A stretch of DNA of 64,000 nt from Segatella maculosa DSM 19339 = JCM 15638 (GCF_000382385.1 NZ_KB908320.1:62001-126000), one strand, 5' to 3'. Counted from the stretch's first letter, positions 9,228-19,177 are shown. Notes: generated by a model not told the origin, from the sequence alone. Translations and numbers: made by a program.

Positions 9228-10982
9228 ATGCATTTTAAATGGAATTACGAACCACCTACACCAGAAGAAAAGCAAGCAGCCAATGAACTTGGCGACAAGT
9301 TGGCAATGAGTCCCATACTTGCACAACTTCTTATTCGAAGAGGAATTACGACAGAATCGGCTGCCAAACGTTTCTTTCGTCCGCAATTAGCCGATCTCAT
9401 CAATCCGTTTCTGATGAAAGATATGGACGTTGCTGTGGACCGATTGAATGATGCCATGGGGCGTAAGGAGCGGATATTGGTTTATGGAGACTATGATGTA
9501 GACGGTTGTACGGCTGTTGCCTTGGTGTATAAGTTCCTTCAACAATTCTATTCAAACATCGATTATTATATCCCTGATCGCTATGATGAGGGATACGGAG
9601 TGAGCGATAAAGGAATCGAATATGCGAAGCGAACGGGGGTGAAACTCATTATTATCCTTGATTGTGGCATTAAGGCAATCAGGGAAATAGAATATGCCAA
9701 GACACTTGGTATAGATTTTATAATTTGTGACCATCATGTCCCTGATGAAGAAATACCGCCGGCTGTGGCCATACTGAACCCGAAACAGCCAGATGATCAT
9801 TTTCCTTTTAAACATCTTTGTGGTTGTGGTGTGGGGTTTAAATTTATGCAAGGTTGGGCCAAAAACAATGGGATACCTTTTTCACGTCTGATACCGTTGC
9901 TTGATTTCTGTGCGGTTGCCATAGCTGCCGATATTGTTCCTGTGACCGAAGAAAATAGGATTCTTGCTTTTCATGGGCTTAAACAACTTAATCAGAACCC
10001 CAATATCGGGTTGAAAGCAATTATTGATATCTGTGGTTTGAACGGACGTGAACTGTCGATGAGCGATATTGTCTTCAAGATTGGGCCACGTATCAATGCT
10101 TCCGGCCGTATGGAGAGTGGCAAGGAAAGTGTAGACCTGTTAATAGAGAAGGATTATAACTGCGCACTTCAAAAGGCCAAGCATATAGATGAGTATAACG
10201 AACAACGCAAGGACATCGATAAGCAAATGACAGAAGAGGCAAATCAAATCGTTGCTAAGATAGAAAGCCAGAAGCATTATTCCAGTATTGTTCTTTATGA
10301 CGAGAACTGGAAGAAAGGTGTCATTGGTATTGTGGCCTCACGTCTTACAGAACTTTACTTTCGTCCAACGGTTGTGCTGACACGTGATGGCGAATTTGGA
10401 ACAGGTTCGGCTCGCAGTGTCACTGGTTTTGATGTCTATGCAGCCATTAAGAGTTGTCGTGACCTGCTAATGAACTTCGGAGGTCACACTTATGCAGCCG
10501 GTTTAACACTTCGTTGGGCTGATATTCCTTTGTTCATTAAAAGGTTCCAACAGTATGTCGAAGACCATATTGCACCAGAACAGACCGAGGCTACGCTGCA
10601 TCTTGACGCACAACTCGATTTTAAGGATATCACCAAGAAGCTTTATAACGACTTGAAACGCTTCGCTCCCTTCGGGCCGGGGTGCAGTAAACCGCTTTTT
10701 TTCACGCAGGCTGTTTATGACTATGGCACGAGTAAAGTTGTGGGGCGCGAGCAAGAACACATCAAACTTGAATTGGTCGACTCTAAATCCAATGATGTCG
10801 TCAATGGAATTGCTTTTGGTCAGAGTGCTTCTGCACGCTATATTAAGAGCAAACGTGCATTCGATATAGCCTATACCATCGAAGCCAATGTGTTCAAACA
10901 TCACCGACTTCAATTGCAGATAGAAGATATCAGACCGGAAGAAAACCGACATGACAAGGACCTTCCGATGACCAAAGAATGA
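9228..10982 (+). CDS. recJ: Single-stranded-DNA-specific exonuclease RecJ
   Basis: RecJ degrades single-stranded DNA 5' to 3' in recombinational and mismatch repair. The DHH-family metal motifs are present: YGDYDVDG (near residue 86), ILDCGI, CDHHVP (DHH at 168-170), and the DHHA1 motif FGGHTYAAG (near 419), followed by the OB-fold C-terminus. The 584-residue length is normal. recQ starts 8 bases after the stop, so the two enzymes that cooperate in end resection form one operon. Confidence 0.97.
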   Translation: MHFKWNYEPPTPEEKQAANELGDKLAMSPILAQLLIRRGITTESAAKRFFRPQLADLINPFLMKDMDVAVDRLNDAMGRKERILVYGDYDVDGCTAVALVYKFLQQFYSNIDYYIPDRYDEGYGVSDKGIEYAKRTGVKLIIILDCGIKAIREIEYAKTLGIDFIICDHHVPDEEIPPAVAILNPKQPDDHFPFKHLCGCGVGFKFMQGWAKNNGIPFSRLIPLLDFCAVAIAADIVPVTEENRILAFHGLKQLNQNPNIGLKAIIDICGLNGRELSMSDIVFKIGPRINASGRMESGKESVDLLIEKDYNCALQKAKHIDEYNEQRKDIDKQMTEEANQIVAKIESQKHYSSIVLYDENWKKGVIGIVASRLTELYFRPTVVLTRDGEFGTGSARSVTGFDVYAAIKSCRDLLMNFGGHTYAAGLTLRWADIPLFIKRFQQYVEDHIAPEQTEATLHLDAQLDFKDITKKLYNDLKRFAPFGPGCSKPLFFTQAVYDYGTSKVVGREQEHIKLELVDSKSNDVVNGIAFGQSASARYIKSKRAFDIAYTIEANVFKHHRLQLQIEDIRPEENRHDKDLPMTKE

Positions 10983-10990
10983 AGTAAGGC

Positions 10991-12895
10991 ATGGAATATC
11001 GTCAGATATTACGGCAATATTGGGGGTATCCCGACTTTCGAGGTATTCAGGAAGATATTATCCGAAGTATCATCGATGGACGGGATACACTTGGTTTGAT
11101 GCCCACTGGTGGAGGTAAATCGATTACCTTTCAGGTTCCGGCCCTGACCATGACTGGAATCTGTATTGTTGTCACGCCGCTTATCGCCCTAATGAAAGAC
11201 CAAGTGGACCATTTGGCCGAACGTGGCATAAGAGCGGGGGCCATTTATTCGGGCATGACACGTCAGGAAATCATCAAAACGCTTGAAAATGCGGTGTTTG
11301 GCGGTTTGAAACTATTGTATATATCGCCTGAACGACTTTCTTCCGAACTGTTTCTTGCCAAGCTGCGTCACATGACGGTGAGTTTCATTACTGTTGACGA
11401 GGCGCACTGTATCAGTCAGTGGGGATATGATTTCCGGCCATCCTATTTGCATATTTCTGAACTCAGACGTCTTAAGCCTACGGTGCCGGTGCTTGCCCTG
11501 ACAGCCACGGCTACATTACCCGTGGTAGATGATATTCAAGAACGTTTAAATTTCAAGGAGAAGAATGTCTTTCGCATGAGTTTCGAGCGGAAGAACCTCT
11601 GCTATGTCGTTAGGCAGGCTTCGGATAAAGATGGGGAATTGCTGCATATCCTCAATGTCGTGAAAGGAAGTGCCATTGTCTATACCCGAAGTCGCAAGCG
11701 AACCAAAGAGATAACTCAATTACTTAACCATAACCACATCAAGGCTACATTTTATCATGCAGGGCTTGAACACTTCACGAAAGATATCCGTCAAAAGGAA
11801 TGGCAAGCCGGTGACACGCGCGTCATGGTGGCAACGAATGCGTTCGGCATGGGAATAGACAAGTCTGACGTGCGTATCGTGATCCATATGGACTGTCCCG
11901 ATTCTCTTGAAGCTTACTTTCAAGAGGCCGGGCGAGGTGGAAGAGACGGGCAGAAGGCTTATGCGGTTCTGCTTTATAATCCGTCAGATGCACGAAAACT
12001 CAACAAACGCATTGCAGATAACTTTCCCGAGAAAGACTATGTGAGGAAAGTGTATGATTCCTTGGCCTATTATTATCAGATAGGTGTAGGCAGTGGGACT
12101 GGACATACATTTACTTTTGATATCATTAAATTCTGTCGTGCCTATCATCTCTCCATGACATGGGCCGATGCTTCATTGCACATCATCGAACGACTGGGAT
12201 ACATCGTCTATGAAAATGAGCCAAACAATAGTGCACGCCTGATGTTTCTGCTTTCGCGCAGTCAGCTCTATCTTCTTGATAACCTAAGTCCCAGGGAAGA
12301 AGCTGCAATCGATGCGTTGCTTCGTCTCTATGGCGGACTGTTCAACGACTACACTTATATCGACGAACAACTTATTGCTCATAAAGCAGGACTGACTCAT
12401 CAGCAGGTTTACATGATATTAAAGAACCTCAGTGCCCGCCATATTCTGCATTTCATTCCACAGCGCAAAATGCCTTATGTGAGTTTTCTACGTGACCGAA
12501 TTGATGGTGATAAGCTTGATATCACACATGAAGTTTATGAAGATAGAAAAAAGGAATTTGAAAAACGTATCCAGACGGTCATTACTTATGCAGAGAATGA
12601 TAAGATATGCCGCAGCAGACAACTTCTCTATTACTTTGGAGAAAAGAAAACTGAGGATTGTCTACATTGCGATGTTTGCCTTGAAAAAAACACAAAGCTG
12701 GCCGAAAAGCCCCTTGGTGAGTCCTGTCGGGCCGTCATTCTCAAGCTTCTTAATGATGGCAAACGGCATCTCATCACCGAACTCAATGCATTCAATCTGC
12801 CCGAACGGCAGTTGGACGAGGCACTTGAGTATCTTCTCAACGAGGAGATTATATGCATGGAGGGAAGTTACGTCTGGATAGGAAAGGAAAATTGA
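10991..12895 (+). CDS. recQ: ATP-dependent DNA helicase RecQ (no HRDC domain)
   Basis: RecQ unwinds DNA 3' to 5'. Walker A PTGGGKS (near residue 38), DEAH box VDEAHCISQWG (136-139) and motifs V/VI FGMGIDKSDVR and QEAGRGGRDGQ are intact. The RecQ zinc subdomain has four cysteines (ICRSRQ, DCLHCDVC) and a winged helix ends the protein. At 634 residues it stops after the winged helix and lacks the HRDC domain of E. coli RecQ. It is in an operon with recJ. Confidence 0.96.
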   Translation: MEYRQILRQYWGYPDFRGIQEDIIRSIIDGRDTLGLMPTGGGKSITFQVPALTMTGICIVVTPLIALMKDQVDHLAERGIRAGAIYSGMTRQEIIKTLENAVFGGLKLLYISPERLSSELFLAKLRHMTVSFITVDEAHCISQWGYDFRPSYLHISELRRLKPTVPVLALTATATLPVVDDIQERLNFKEKNVFRMSFERKNLCYVVRQASDKDGELLHILNVVKGSAIVYTRSRKRTKEITQLLNHNHIKATFYHAGLEHFTKDIRQKEWQAGDTRVMVATNAFGMGIDKSDVRIVIHMDCPDSLEAYFQEAGRGGRDGQKAYAVLLYNPSDARKLNKRIADNFPEKDYVRKVYDSLAYYYQIGVGSGTGHTFTFDIIKFCRAYHLSMTWADASLHIIERLGYIVYENEPNNSARLMFLLSRSQLYLLDNLSPREEAAIDALLRLYGGLFNDYTYIDEQLIAHKAGLTHQQVYMILKNLSARHILHFIPQRKMPYVSFLRDRIDGDKLDITHEVYEDRKKEFEKRIQTVITYAENDKICRSRQLLYYFGEKKTEDCLHCDVCLEKNTKLAEKPLGESCRAVILKLLNDGKRHLITELNAFNLPERQLDEALEYLLNEEIICMEGSYVWIGKEN

Positions 12896-12973
12896 TTTTC
12901 CCAAACGGTCAAAAAATCAATATGTTTTGCTCATCGTGCAGGAACAAGACACCCATTGCCTTTTTCATTTGCC

Positions 12974-13060
12974 TCAATCTCAGCCATTTCGTCGTGTAAT
13001 CTCAGCCATATTAGGCGGCGAAATGGCTGATATTGCAGGGCAAAATGGCTGAAATAACAA
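12974..13060. repeat. 22-bp-period array, ATGGCTGA family (4 units, orientation flip)
   Basis: TCAGCCAT at 12980 and 13002 is followed by ATGGCTGA at 13023 and 13045. Spacings are 22, 21 and 22 bp; the 21-bp step is where orientation inverts. It lies in the 211-bp convergent gap between recQ and gldE. Confidence 0.9.
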
Positions 13061-13087
13061 ATGCAGAAAGGAAATATAAGAAAACAC

Positions 13088-13106
13088 AATGGTGTGACAC
13101 ACCATT
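13088..13106. terminator. Palindromic hairpin between recQ and gldE
   Basis: AATGGTGTG and CACACCATT form a perfect palindrome around one base, giving a short stem with a five-base loop. T-rich sequence lies on both sides. It abuts the gldE stop codon and may terminate both convergent operons. Confidence 0.6.
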
Positions 13107-14381
13107 TTATTGCAGGACGGTCAACTTGACCAACTCAATCTTTGTCATTGTACTTTTGATAATCTTAAAGCTGTAATGATCGATATTGATAACCTCATTC
13201 AGTTTCGGAAGACTCTGATAGCTATTCAAGATAAAACCGCCGACAGTCTTGTAATCGTCATCCTCAGGTAAATTCAGCCCAAACATATCGTTCACCTTGT
13301 CTATCTCCAAGCGTGCCGACAGCAGATATTCGTTATCACCGGTCTTTTTTGCAACATATTTATTGCTATCGTGCTCGTCTTCGATATCCCCGAAAATCTC
13401 TTCCACGATATCTTCCAATGAAACGATGCCGCTCGTTCCCCCGAATTCGTCCACAACCACGCCTAAACTCTTTTTGCTTTGCAAGAAAGTCCTCATCAAC
13501 TTTTGAGCGGCCATGGTCTCCGGGATAAAAGGCATCGTGCGAATGGAGTCATGCCAATCGTTTCCTGATATTCTGAACATCTCCGAAGAGTGGATATAAC
13601 CTTTGATATGGTCTATGTCTCCGTGGTAAACTATGATTTTACTGTTACCGCTTTCAACAAATTTCTGCATCAGTTCGGAAACGGTGCTGTTATATTCTAC
13701 GGCATTGATTTCCGTACGTGGGATCATACAGTCGCGTACCTTAGTGTCTGAGAATTCCAAAGCATTTTGAAAAATCTTGACTTCATCGCCGATTTCTTCG
13801 GCCGATCTCGCGTTGTCAATGCTCGATTGCACAAGATAATCAAGGTCAATCTTGGAGAACTCTTCGTCGTTATCTTCCTTGACGATTTTGACTCCCACTA
13901 CTTTCAACAACACTTTTGACATGAATGTGGCAAACCGACTGATAGGCCAAAGAACAATATAGAAGAGATATGCCAACGGAGAAAATATGGTTATCAGTCC
14001 GTTTGGATTGCTTTTGAAAAGCGTTTTGGGCAGAAATTCTCCCGTGAACAGAACTATAAGCGTCGAAAGTATCGTGTCGGCAGGGACAGTGAAGGCAGGA
14101 TCCAATCCCCAAAAAATCGAATGATCGAAGAAACGGGCTATCAAGATGCCATAGATGACAAGCACAATGTTGTTACCAACCAACATCGTGCTCACGAAAT
14201 CATAGGGATGGCGATAGAAGAAATTGATAAGACGGGTGGCTAAGCCATTCTTCTCTTTATCCATCTCAAAGAGCATTCGGTTACTGGAAACGAAAGCAAT
14301 CTCCATTCCGGAGAAGAATGCAGAAAAGGCCATCGTTATCAAGATACCAATTACTAAAGATATATCTATGTTCTCGCTCAT
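13107..14381 (-). CDS. gldE: GldE-like CNNM/CBS/CorC membrane protein
   Basis: The 424-residue protein has an N-terminal CNNM (DUF21) membrane domain (residues ~1-180), a pair of CBS domains (~195-320, with CMIPRTEI and VVDEFGGTSGIVSLEDI) and a C-terminal CorC_HlyC domain. In Bacteroidetes this architecture is annotated GldE after a gliding-motility gene, but the family is wider and includes putative Mg/Co transporters, so motility cannot be inferred here. It is the last gene of a minus-strand operon behind the outer-membrane barrel and lptC genes; the gap to lptC is 17 bases. Confidence 0.85.
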   Translation of the reverse strand: MSENIDISLVIGILITMAFSAFFSGMEIAFVSSNRMLFEMDKEKNGLATRLINFFYRHPYDFVSTMLVGNNIVLVIYGILIARFFDHSIFWGLDPAFTVPADTILSTLIVLFTGEFLPKTLFKSNPNGLITIFSPLAYLFYIVLWPISRFATFMSKVLLKVVGVKIVKEDNDEEFSKIDLDYLVQSSIDNARSAEEIGDEVKIFQNALEFSDTKVRDCMIPRTEINAVEYNSTVSELMQKFVESGNSKIIVYHGDIDHIKGYIHSSEMFRISGNDWHDSIRTMPFIPETMAAQKLMRTFLQSKKSLGVVVDEFGGTSGIVSLEDIVEEIFGDIEDEHDSNKYVAKKTGDNEYLLSARLEIDKVNDMFGLNLPEDDDYKTVGGFILNSYQSLPKLNEVINIDHYSFKIIKSTMTKIELVKLTVLQ

Positions 14382-14398
14382 CTACTTTAATAAAAATC

Positions 14399-15082
14399 TC
14401 AATGCATCAAGGGTATTGACGTAATCTTACGTTGCGGTGTGGCAATCGGGTGCAGAGACTTCGCTATTGAGTCTTGTGCACGGCGTGCAGAATCCGTCGT
14501 ATTCGTATTTTCCGTGCTTTCATTATCAAAGTCACCCTTGACAAAAGAACCTTTCGTGTTGGATACATAATACTTTGTCATCTTCTCGTCACTTCGAAAG
14601 TAGCTTCCTTGAAGCGTACGCTCAGGAGTCACTAACTTAGAAAAGACATTTGAATAAAGTTCATGTCTGTCTTCATCCCAAAACAATTGTTCGCTGGAAA
14701 AGCGCAGACCGTCTTTTGTCAATATACGAACGCGAGAGCGCAGTTCCCAAATTCGTGTTTGGTCATAATAATAAGCCGTGTCACATTCTATATATGCTTG
14801 AACATGAAACCGCTCATCAAATTGCTCTAAGAATATTCCTTTCTTGAACAGCCACCTTGATGGCTTCACGTTAGCATTGACTTCCCATTCCTCGGTCACA
14901 ATACGATACTTGGCAATCCCCGAATCGGAAATCAGCGTGTTTACTCCATAACTTGTCATGACGGCAACGGAGTCGCGCTCTCGGATTGCTGGGGCGGTAT
15001 GTTCATGTTGTTCATCACAAGCTGTGAGCAACATCACAACCATAATAACAATATAAAGGAAATATCTTTTTCGTTTCACCAC
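14399..15082 (-). CDS. lptC: LPS export protein LptC (lipoprotein-type)
   Basis: LptC links the inner-membrane LptB2FG transporter to the periplasmic LptA bridge in LPS export. The 227-residue protein begins with a signal ending in a lipobox (VVMLLTAC), so it is probably a lipoprotein rather than anchored by an N-terminal helix as in E. coli. The central ~140 residues have the alternating beta pattern of the LptC jellyroll. The last ~45 residues are polar and probably disordered. It sits between an outer-membrane barrel gene and gldE. Confidence 0.85.
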   Translation of the reverse strand: MVKRKRYFLYIVIMVVMLLTACDEQHEHTAPAIRERDSVAVMTSYGVNTLISDSGIAKYRIVTEEWEVNANVKPSRWLFKKGIFLEQFDERFHVQAYIECDTAYYYDQTRIWELRSRVRILTKDGLRFSSEQLFWDEDRHELYSNVFSKLVTPERTLQGSYFRSDEKMTKYYVSNTKGSFVKGDFDNESTENTNTTDSARRAQDSIAKSLHPIATPQRKITSIPLMH

Positions 15083-15112
15083 AGAGAGAACTTGGGTATA
15101 AGGAGATTTGTA

Positions 15113-16417
15113 TTAATCAACCTTCCACTTTGCGAACCAACGCTCATTGAAAGTAAAGCCTATATTGATGCGAAAAGTATTTTCCTTTATTAGTCCTTTG
15201 ACTTCCTGATGTACCCAAGAACCACTGATATTAAGAACGGAACGATTGTTCCACTCATTGACTACAGGAATCCCAAAGCCAGCACTTACACTGTACTCCT
15301 TAGGTCCGTCGATACCGTTGACTTTATAATATGATGTTGCATAAGAAGCTCCAATGCGATAGCGAATCTGTTCAGTAAGTTTACGTCCTGCATCATTTGG
15401 ACAAAACTCTACGCCTGCTGTGAACTTCTGACGATCGTTATAGACTCCATCAACCAAACCATACTGTAAGATATTGTTGTTTCTGTTTAATTTGGGATAA
15501 CCTAACTTTGAATATTGCATCAACGAATAGTCAAAACCTATTTTCAACTTATTGTTATGGTTAAACATCAAGCCTGCACCATACGATGTCGGAATACTTA
15601 AACCGTTGGATATCTCATATAAAGTGGTGTCTGCGACTCCGGTCTGTCTGTCGCTGCTGATAACCTCACACTGAGGATTTGCTCCTAACCGATGACCATA
15701 TCCATAAGTAATACCCAATGAAAGTTCGTTCTTTTGAGATACCTTAATGGTATATTGTGCGCCAATATCTAATTTGTAATTATTAATAGTTGCTTTATAA
15801 TATCTTGACAGGCTGTTTGTACCATTACTAAACGATGTTACGATAGAACGATTATAATTTCCCCACAGATAACCTATATTGGCACCTATCGCCAAACCTT
15901 TCATTGGTTCCCAGCCTGCACCAAGATATACTTGATGTAAACCTCCTTTTCCCTCATAAGTGCTGGTTCCTACTTCCGTTGACGGAAAAGCATCTCTATC
16001 ATTTAAATTCTTTGTTGAAGAATAATTATAGCCTATCGTCGAATAAGGTAGAACTCCAAAACTAACACCTACATGCTTTGCTATTCTAAACCCGGCCACG
16101 ACATAATCGAAGACACCATTCTTTGCATTCTTTCTGACACTATTTTCTTGGAAGTTTGTTATCTGTCCAGAAAGACCTGCATCAAAAATGAAAGACAAAG
16201 AATCTAAAGAAGAATAGGACGCTGGGTTCATATAATTAACTTGATTGTGGCTATGAAATCCCAATCCTAATCCATTCATGCCTCTGTTGAAACCGGAACC
16301 ATTGGCTGATAGCAATCCCAAATCATATTGACTATATGGAGAATTAGTTCCACTTTGAGCCAGTGCCGTTGCTGATATTGCGGCCGACAGAGCAGCACTT
16401 AATATTACTTTATTCAT
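15113..16417 (-). CDS. Outer-membrane beta-barrel protein of unknown function
   Basis: A signal peptide (SAALSAAISATALAQ) precedes 434 residues rich in alternating aromatic/polar strands, Gly and Asn, typical of a Bacteroidetes outer-membrane barrel of the PorV/FadL-like kind. It contains NYMNPASYSSLDSLSF near the N-terminus, a pattern common in these barrels, and ends in aromatic and charged residues. It is first in the operon with lptC and gldE, which suggests an envelope-assembly or transport role. No substrate can be inferred. Confidence 0.75.
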   Translation of the reverse strand: MNKVILSAALSAAISATALAQSGTNSPYSQYDLGLLSANGSGFNRGMNGLGLGFHSHNQVNYMNPASYSSLDSLSFIFDAGLSGQITNFQENSVRKNAKNGVFDYVVAGFRIAKHVGVSFGVLPYSTIGYNYSSTKNLNDRDAFPSTEVGTSTYEGKGGLHQVYLGAGWEPMKGLAIGANIGYLWGNYNRSIVTSFSNGTNSLSRYYKATINNYKLDIGAQYTIKVSQKNELSLGITYGYGHRLGANPQCEVISSDRQTGVADTTLYEISNGLSIPTSYGAGLMFNHNNKLKIGFDYSLMQYSKLGYPKLNRNNNILQYGLVDGVYNDRQKFTAGVEFCPNDAGRKLTEQIRYRIGASYATSYYKVNGIDGPKEYSVSAGFGIPVVNEWNNRSVLNISGSWVHQEVKGLIKENTFRINIGFTFNERWFAKWKVD

Positions 16418-16438
16418 AAATTGCTAAATAATTGCATG

Positions 16439-16446
16439 CAAATTTA
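16439..16446 (-). promoter_or_regulatory. -7 element for the OMP-lptC-gldE operon
   Basis: On the minus strand this reads TAAATTTG, about 20 bases before the start codon. A TTTG lies 16 bp further upstream, slightly closer than usual. It is divergent to the lnb promoter. Confidence 0.55.
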
Positions 16447-16491
16447 TCAAAAAAAACAGAAACAAATGCACGTTAAGTCAGAAATATAAAT

Positions 16492-16499
16492 TATTTTTG
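16492..16499 (+). promoter_or_regulatory. Possible -7 element for lnb, implying a near-leaderless mRNA
   Basis: TATTTTTG ends only four bases before the GTG start codon at 16504. No good -33 box is seen. If used, transcription would start at or within a few bases of the start codon. Confidence 0.35.
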
Positions 16500-16503
16500 C
16501 ATC

Positions 16504-17706
16504 GTGAAACGTTTTCAATATATTTTCAAAAGTGCCCTGCTTGTTTTTTTATTGTCTTTAACACATTCGATTAAAGCAGCGCAAGCTTCGCCTGATATTT
16601 ATGGCGATTCCATGAAAATCAGCTTACTTACTTGTGGTCCCGGGCATGAAGTTTACTCATTATATGGACATACTGCTATCAGATTTCAAGATTTGAGGAA
16701 CCATCAAGACCTCATTATCAACTATGGAATATTCTCTTTTAAACAAAAAAATTTCATATTGCGATTTATCTTTGGGCTAACTGATTACGAAATGGGGATT
16801 ATACCTTATCAGTTATTCTATGAAGAATACAGAAGTGAAGGAAGATGGGTAAAAGAACAAATACTGAACTTGTCTTCAGAGGATAAACAGAACATTGCAA
16901 TAGCTATAGATAAAAACTATATACCAGAGAATAGAATATATCGTTATAATTATTTCTATGATAACTGTACCACACGTGCAAGAGATATTTTAATAAATAA
17001 TATAAACGGTTTTGTTGATTATCATTATAATCAGCAGCTTATAACAACTTATAGAAACGAAGTTCACCAATGGAATACACAGCATCCATGGGCAAGATGG
17101 GGAAATGATCTACTTCTTGGACTGCAAGCTGACAAGTTGATTTCAAATGAAGAAAGACAATTTATTCCGGATTCGTTGAGCAAAGACTTTCAACATGCAA
17201 CTGTTAGTTATGCTCATGGGAAAATAAAGAAATTAGTCAGTAATTCATTATATATCATCCCTCCGGTACAAACAAAAGATATTGATAATAGTTTCTCGTC
17301 ATATTTATCACCAAATATAGTGATGATATGTATTATTGTCATTATCATAACATCATTTTTGCTACAAAAAAAGTGTAAATTATATTATTTACTGACTCAC
17401 TATTTGTTATGGACTGTCACCGGTTTTTGTGGGATTATTCTTACAGCTATGATATTCAGCCAGCATCCTACCGTAAGTTTCAATCTCCAAACATTCATTC
17501 TAAATCCCCTCAATCTATTATTACTTTTCCCAAAGCTCCAAAATAGCAGGAATTTCCAATATGTAATGATTACATGCTATGCATTGGGTTGCGTAGGAAG
17601 TTTTTTACAAACCTATGCTGATGGAATTCAACTTCTGGCATTCGTTTTGCTGATAACGAATTTGTTTTCTTTGAAATTTTCATGGAAAAACGGTACAAAT
17701 TATTAA
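16504..17706 (+). CDS. lnb: Lipoprotein N-acyltransferase Lnb (DUF4105 family)
   Basis: The protein matches the Bacteroidetes DUF4105/Lnb family, which completes triacylation of lipoproteins in place of Lnt. GTG is chosen as start because it gives a signal peptide (FKSALLVFLLSLTHSIKAAQA). The periplasmic domain shows the papain/NlpC-like pair: H56 in SLYGHTAIRF and C155 in FYDNCTTRARD. The C-terminal ~130 residues contain several hydrophobic segments (for example MICIIVIIITSFLL), giving an inner-membrane protein with the active domain outside. The next gene, 10 bases on, encodes a phosphatase-fold protein that has lost key ligands; secA follows. Confidence 0.88.
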   Translation: MKRFQYIFKSALLVFLLSLTHSIKAAQASPDIYGDSMKISLLTCGPGHEVYSLYGHTAIRFQDLRNHQDLIINYGIFSFKQKNFILRFIFGLTDYEMGIIPYQLFYEEYRSEGRWVKEQILNLSSEDKQNIAIAIDKNYIPENRIYRYNYFYDNCTTRARDILINNINGFVDYHYNQQLITTYRNEVHQWNTQHPWARWGNDLLLGLQADKLISNEERQFIPDSLSKDFQHATVSYAHGKIKKLVSNSLYIIPPVQTKDIDNSFSSYLSPNIVMICIIVIIITSFLLQKKCKLYYLLTHYLLWTVTGFCGIILTAMIFSQHPTVSFNLQTFILNPLNLLLLFPKLQNSRNFQYVMITCYALGCVGSFLQTYADGIQLLAFVLLITNLFSLKFSWKNGTNY

Positions 17707-17716
17707 TAAGATCATT

Positions 17717-19102
17717 GTGAACAAGTATATTGCCATACTAATTGCAGCATTGACGTCAGCAGAAATACAAGCATCAGAACTTGTACCGCGGTTAATTGTG
17801 AATATCACCATTGACCAATTGAATACAGATTGCCTTGATGCATTTGCATCTTTATTTGAAGAAAACGGATTGAAGAAGATGATGCAAAGTGGTCGTGTGT
17901 ATGAAACGGCATCATGTTCTTTTACACCGGTAACGACACCATCTTCCATTGCAACTATAGCTACCGGCACAACTCCTTTTTATCATGGTATTATATCGAA
18001 ACATTGGATAGACCGTTCAACCTTACGTCAAGTATATTGTGTTGATGGAAATCAATATGGGTATGGGCCAAGCCATCTTAGAACTTCCACCGTTAGTGAC
18101 GAGATGAAGATTTCAACCCATGGTAAAAGTGTCGTTTACAGCATAGCTGCAAGCCGTAGCTCTGCCATTTTGGCTGCCGGGCATGCCGCAGATAACGCAA
18201 TATGGTATGATCAGTCCCAAAAAGGTTGGAAAACAACCGCTTATTACGGTGCATCTCCCCAATGGCTCAATACTCCTTTAGCTCCTCGAACCATTAACAA
18301 TGAGGCTATCGGAGAGAAAGCTATGGATATTGTCATTCAGAGTAGGATGGGAAAAGATGAAGTTCCCGATATGCTTTCTGTCATTCTATCTGCTTCTATA
18401 GATGATAATGAGCAATTCCGTAACGTCCAAGATGCTTCACGGCATATATATGCCAATATAGATAAGACTATTAGTAAGTTAATTGGAGGTATTGAGCGAG
18501 AGGTTGGCAAGAACAATGTTCTCTTTGTTGTTACCGGAACAGGAACTATTGACAATACTGATAATGACTATAGCCTTTATAGGGTTCCTACAGGTGTCTT
18601 TTATATTAATCGTACTGCGAAAATACTGAATGTGTATCTGAATGCCATATACGGACAAGGAGCCTATATTGATGCAGCTTGGGGAAATCAGATATACCTA
18701 AATCATAAAATTATTGAGCAAAAGCGTCTTAGTATGCACGAGATACTGACACGCTGTCAAGAATTATTGCTTCAGAGTTCCGGCGTCAGCGATGTCTATA
18801 CCAGTGAACGTCTGTTCTCCGGTAATGATAATATACAAAAGATTCTCCAAGGTTATAATCCTTCAATTAGCGGTGATATCATCATTCATGTTGTTCCCGG
18901 TTGGAAACTCGTCAATGAAGATACCCAAGAAAGCTATACAAGCCGTTCTACTTTAGTGCAATTCCCAATCATATTTTATGGTGCCGGCATCAAGGCGGAA
19001 CGAATATCCACTCCGGTCACAGTTGATAGAATTGCACCTACCCTTTGTAAAAGCATTCATATTAGGGCACCGAATGCGTGTTCTTCAGTACCGTTATTTT
19101 AG
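17717..19102 (+). CDS. Alkaline-phosphatase-superfamily protein, probably catalytically degenerate
   Basis: A signal peptide follows the GTG start. The 461 residues have the fold order of PafA-like alkaline phosphatases: metal Asp D33 in NITIDQL, a nucleophile-type loop with T73/T74 (FTPVTTPSS, then TGTTPFYHGI), and the C-terminal stretch PIIFYGAGIK...VDRIAPTLC. Family members normally have D-x(2)-GH in the middle, a TADHG motif and a late His before the PxxxYG strand. Here these positions read SASIDDNEQF, TGTGTIDN and TSRSTLVQF, so most metal ligands of both sites appear lost. It is therefore probably a periplasmic pseudoenzyme, perhaps a binding partner of Lnb. Motif comparison is from memory. 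Confidence 0.8.
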   Translation: MNKYIAILIAALTSAEIQASELVPRLIVNITIDQLNTDCLDAFASLFEENGLKKMMQSGRVYETASCSFTPVTTPSSIATIATGTTPFYHGIISKHWIDRSTLRQVYCVDGNQYGYGPSHLRTSTVSDEMKISTHGKSVVYSIAASRSSAILAAGHAADNAIWYDQSQKGWKTTAYYGASPQWLNTPLAPRTINNEAIGEKAMDIVIQSRMGKDEVPDMLSVILSASIDDNEQFRNVQDASRHIYANIDKTISKLIGGIEREVGKNNVLFVVTGTGTIDNTDNDYSLYRVPTGVFYINRTAKILNVYLNAIYGQGAYIDAAWGNQIYLNHKIIEQKRLSMHEILTRCQELLLQSSGVSDVYTSERLFSGNDNIQKILQGYNPSISGDIIIHVVPGWKLVNEDTQESYTSRSTLVQFPIIFYGAGIKAERISTPVTVDRIAPTLCKSIHIRAPNACSSVPLF

Positions 19103-19177
19103 GATATAAAAGTTTGATATCTTACCTTCGGTGCAAAGTTTTGCTTTATTTAAGTGGAGATTTAAGAATATAATTCG

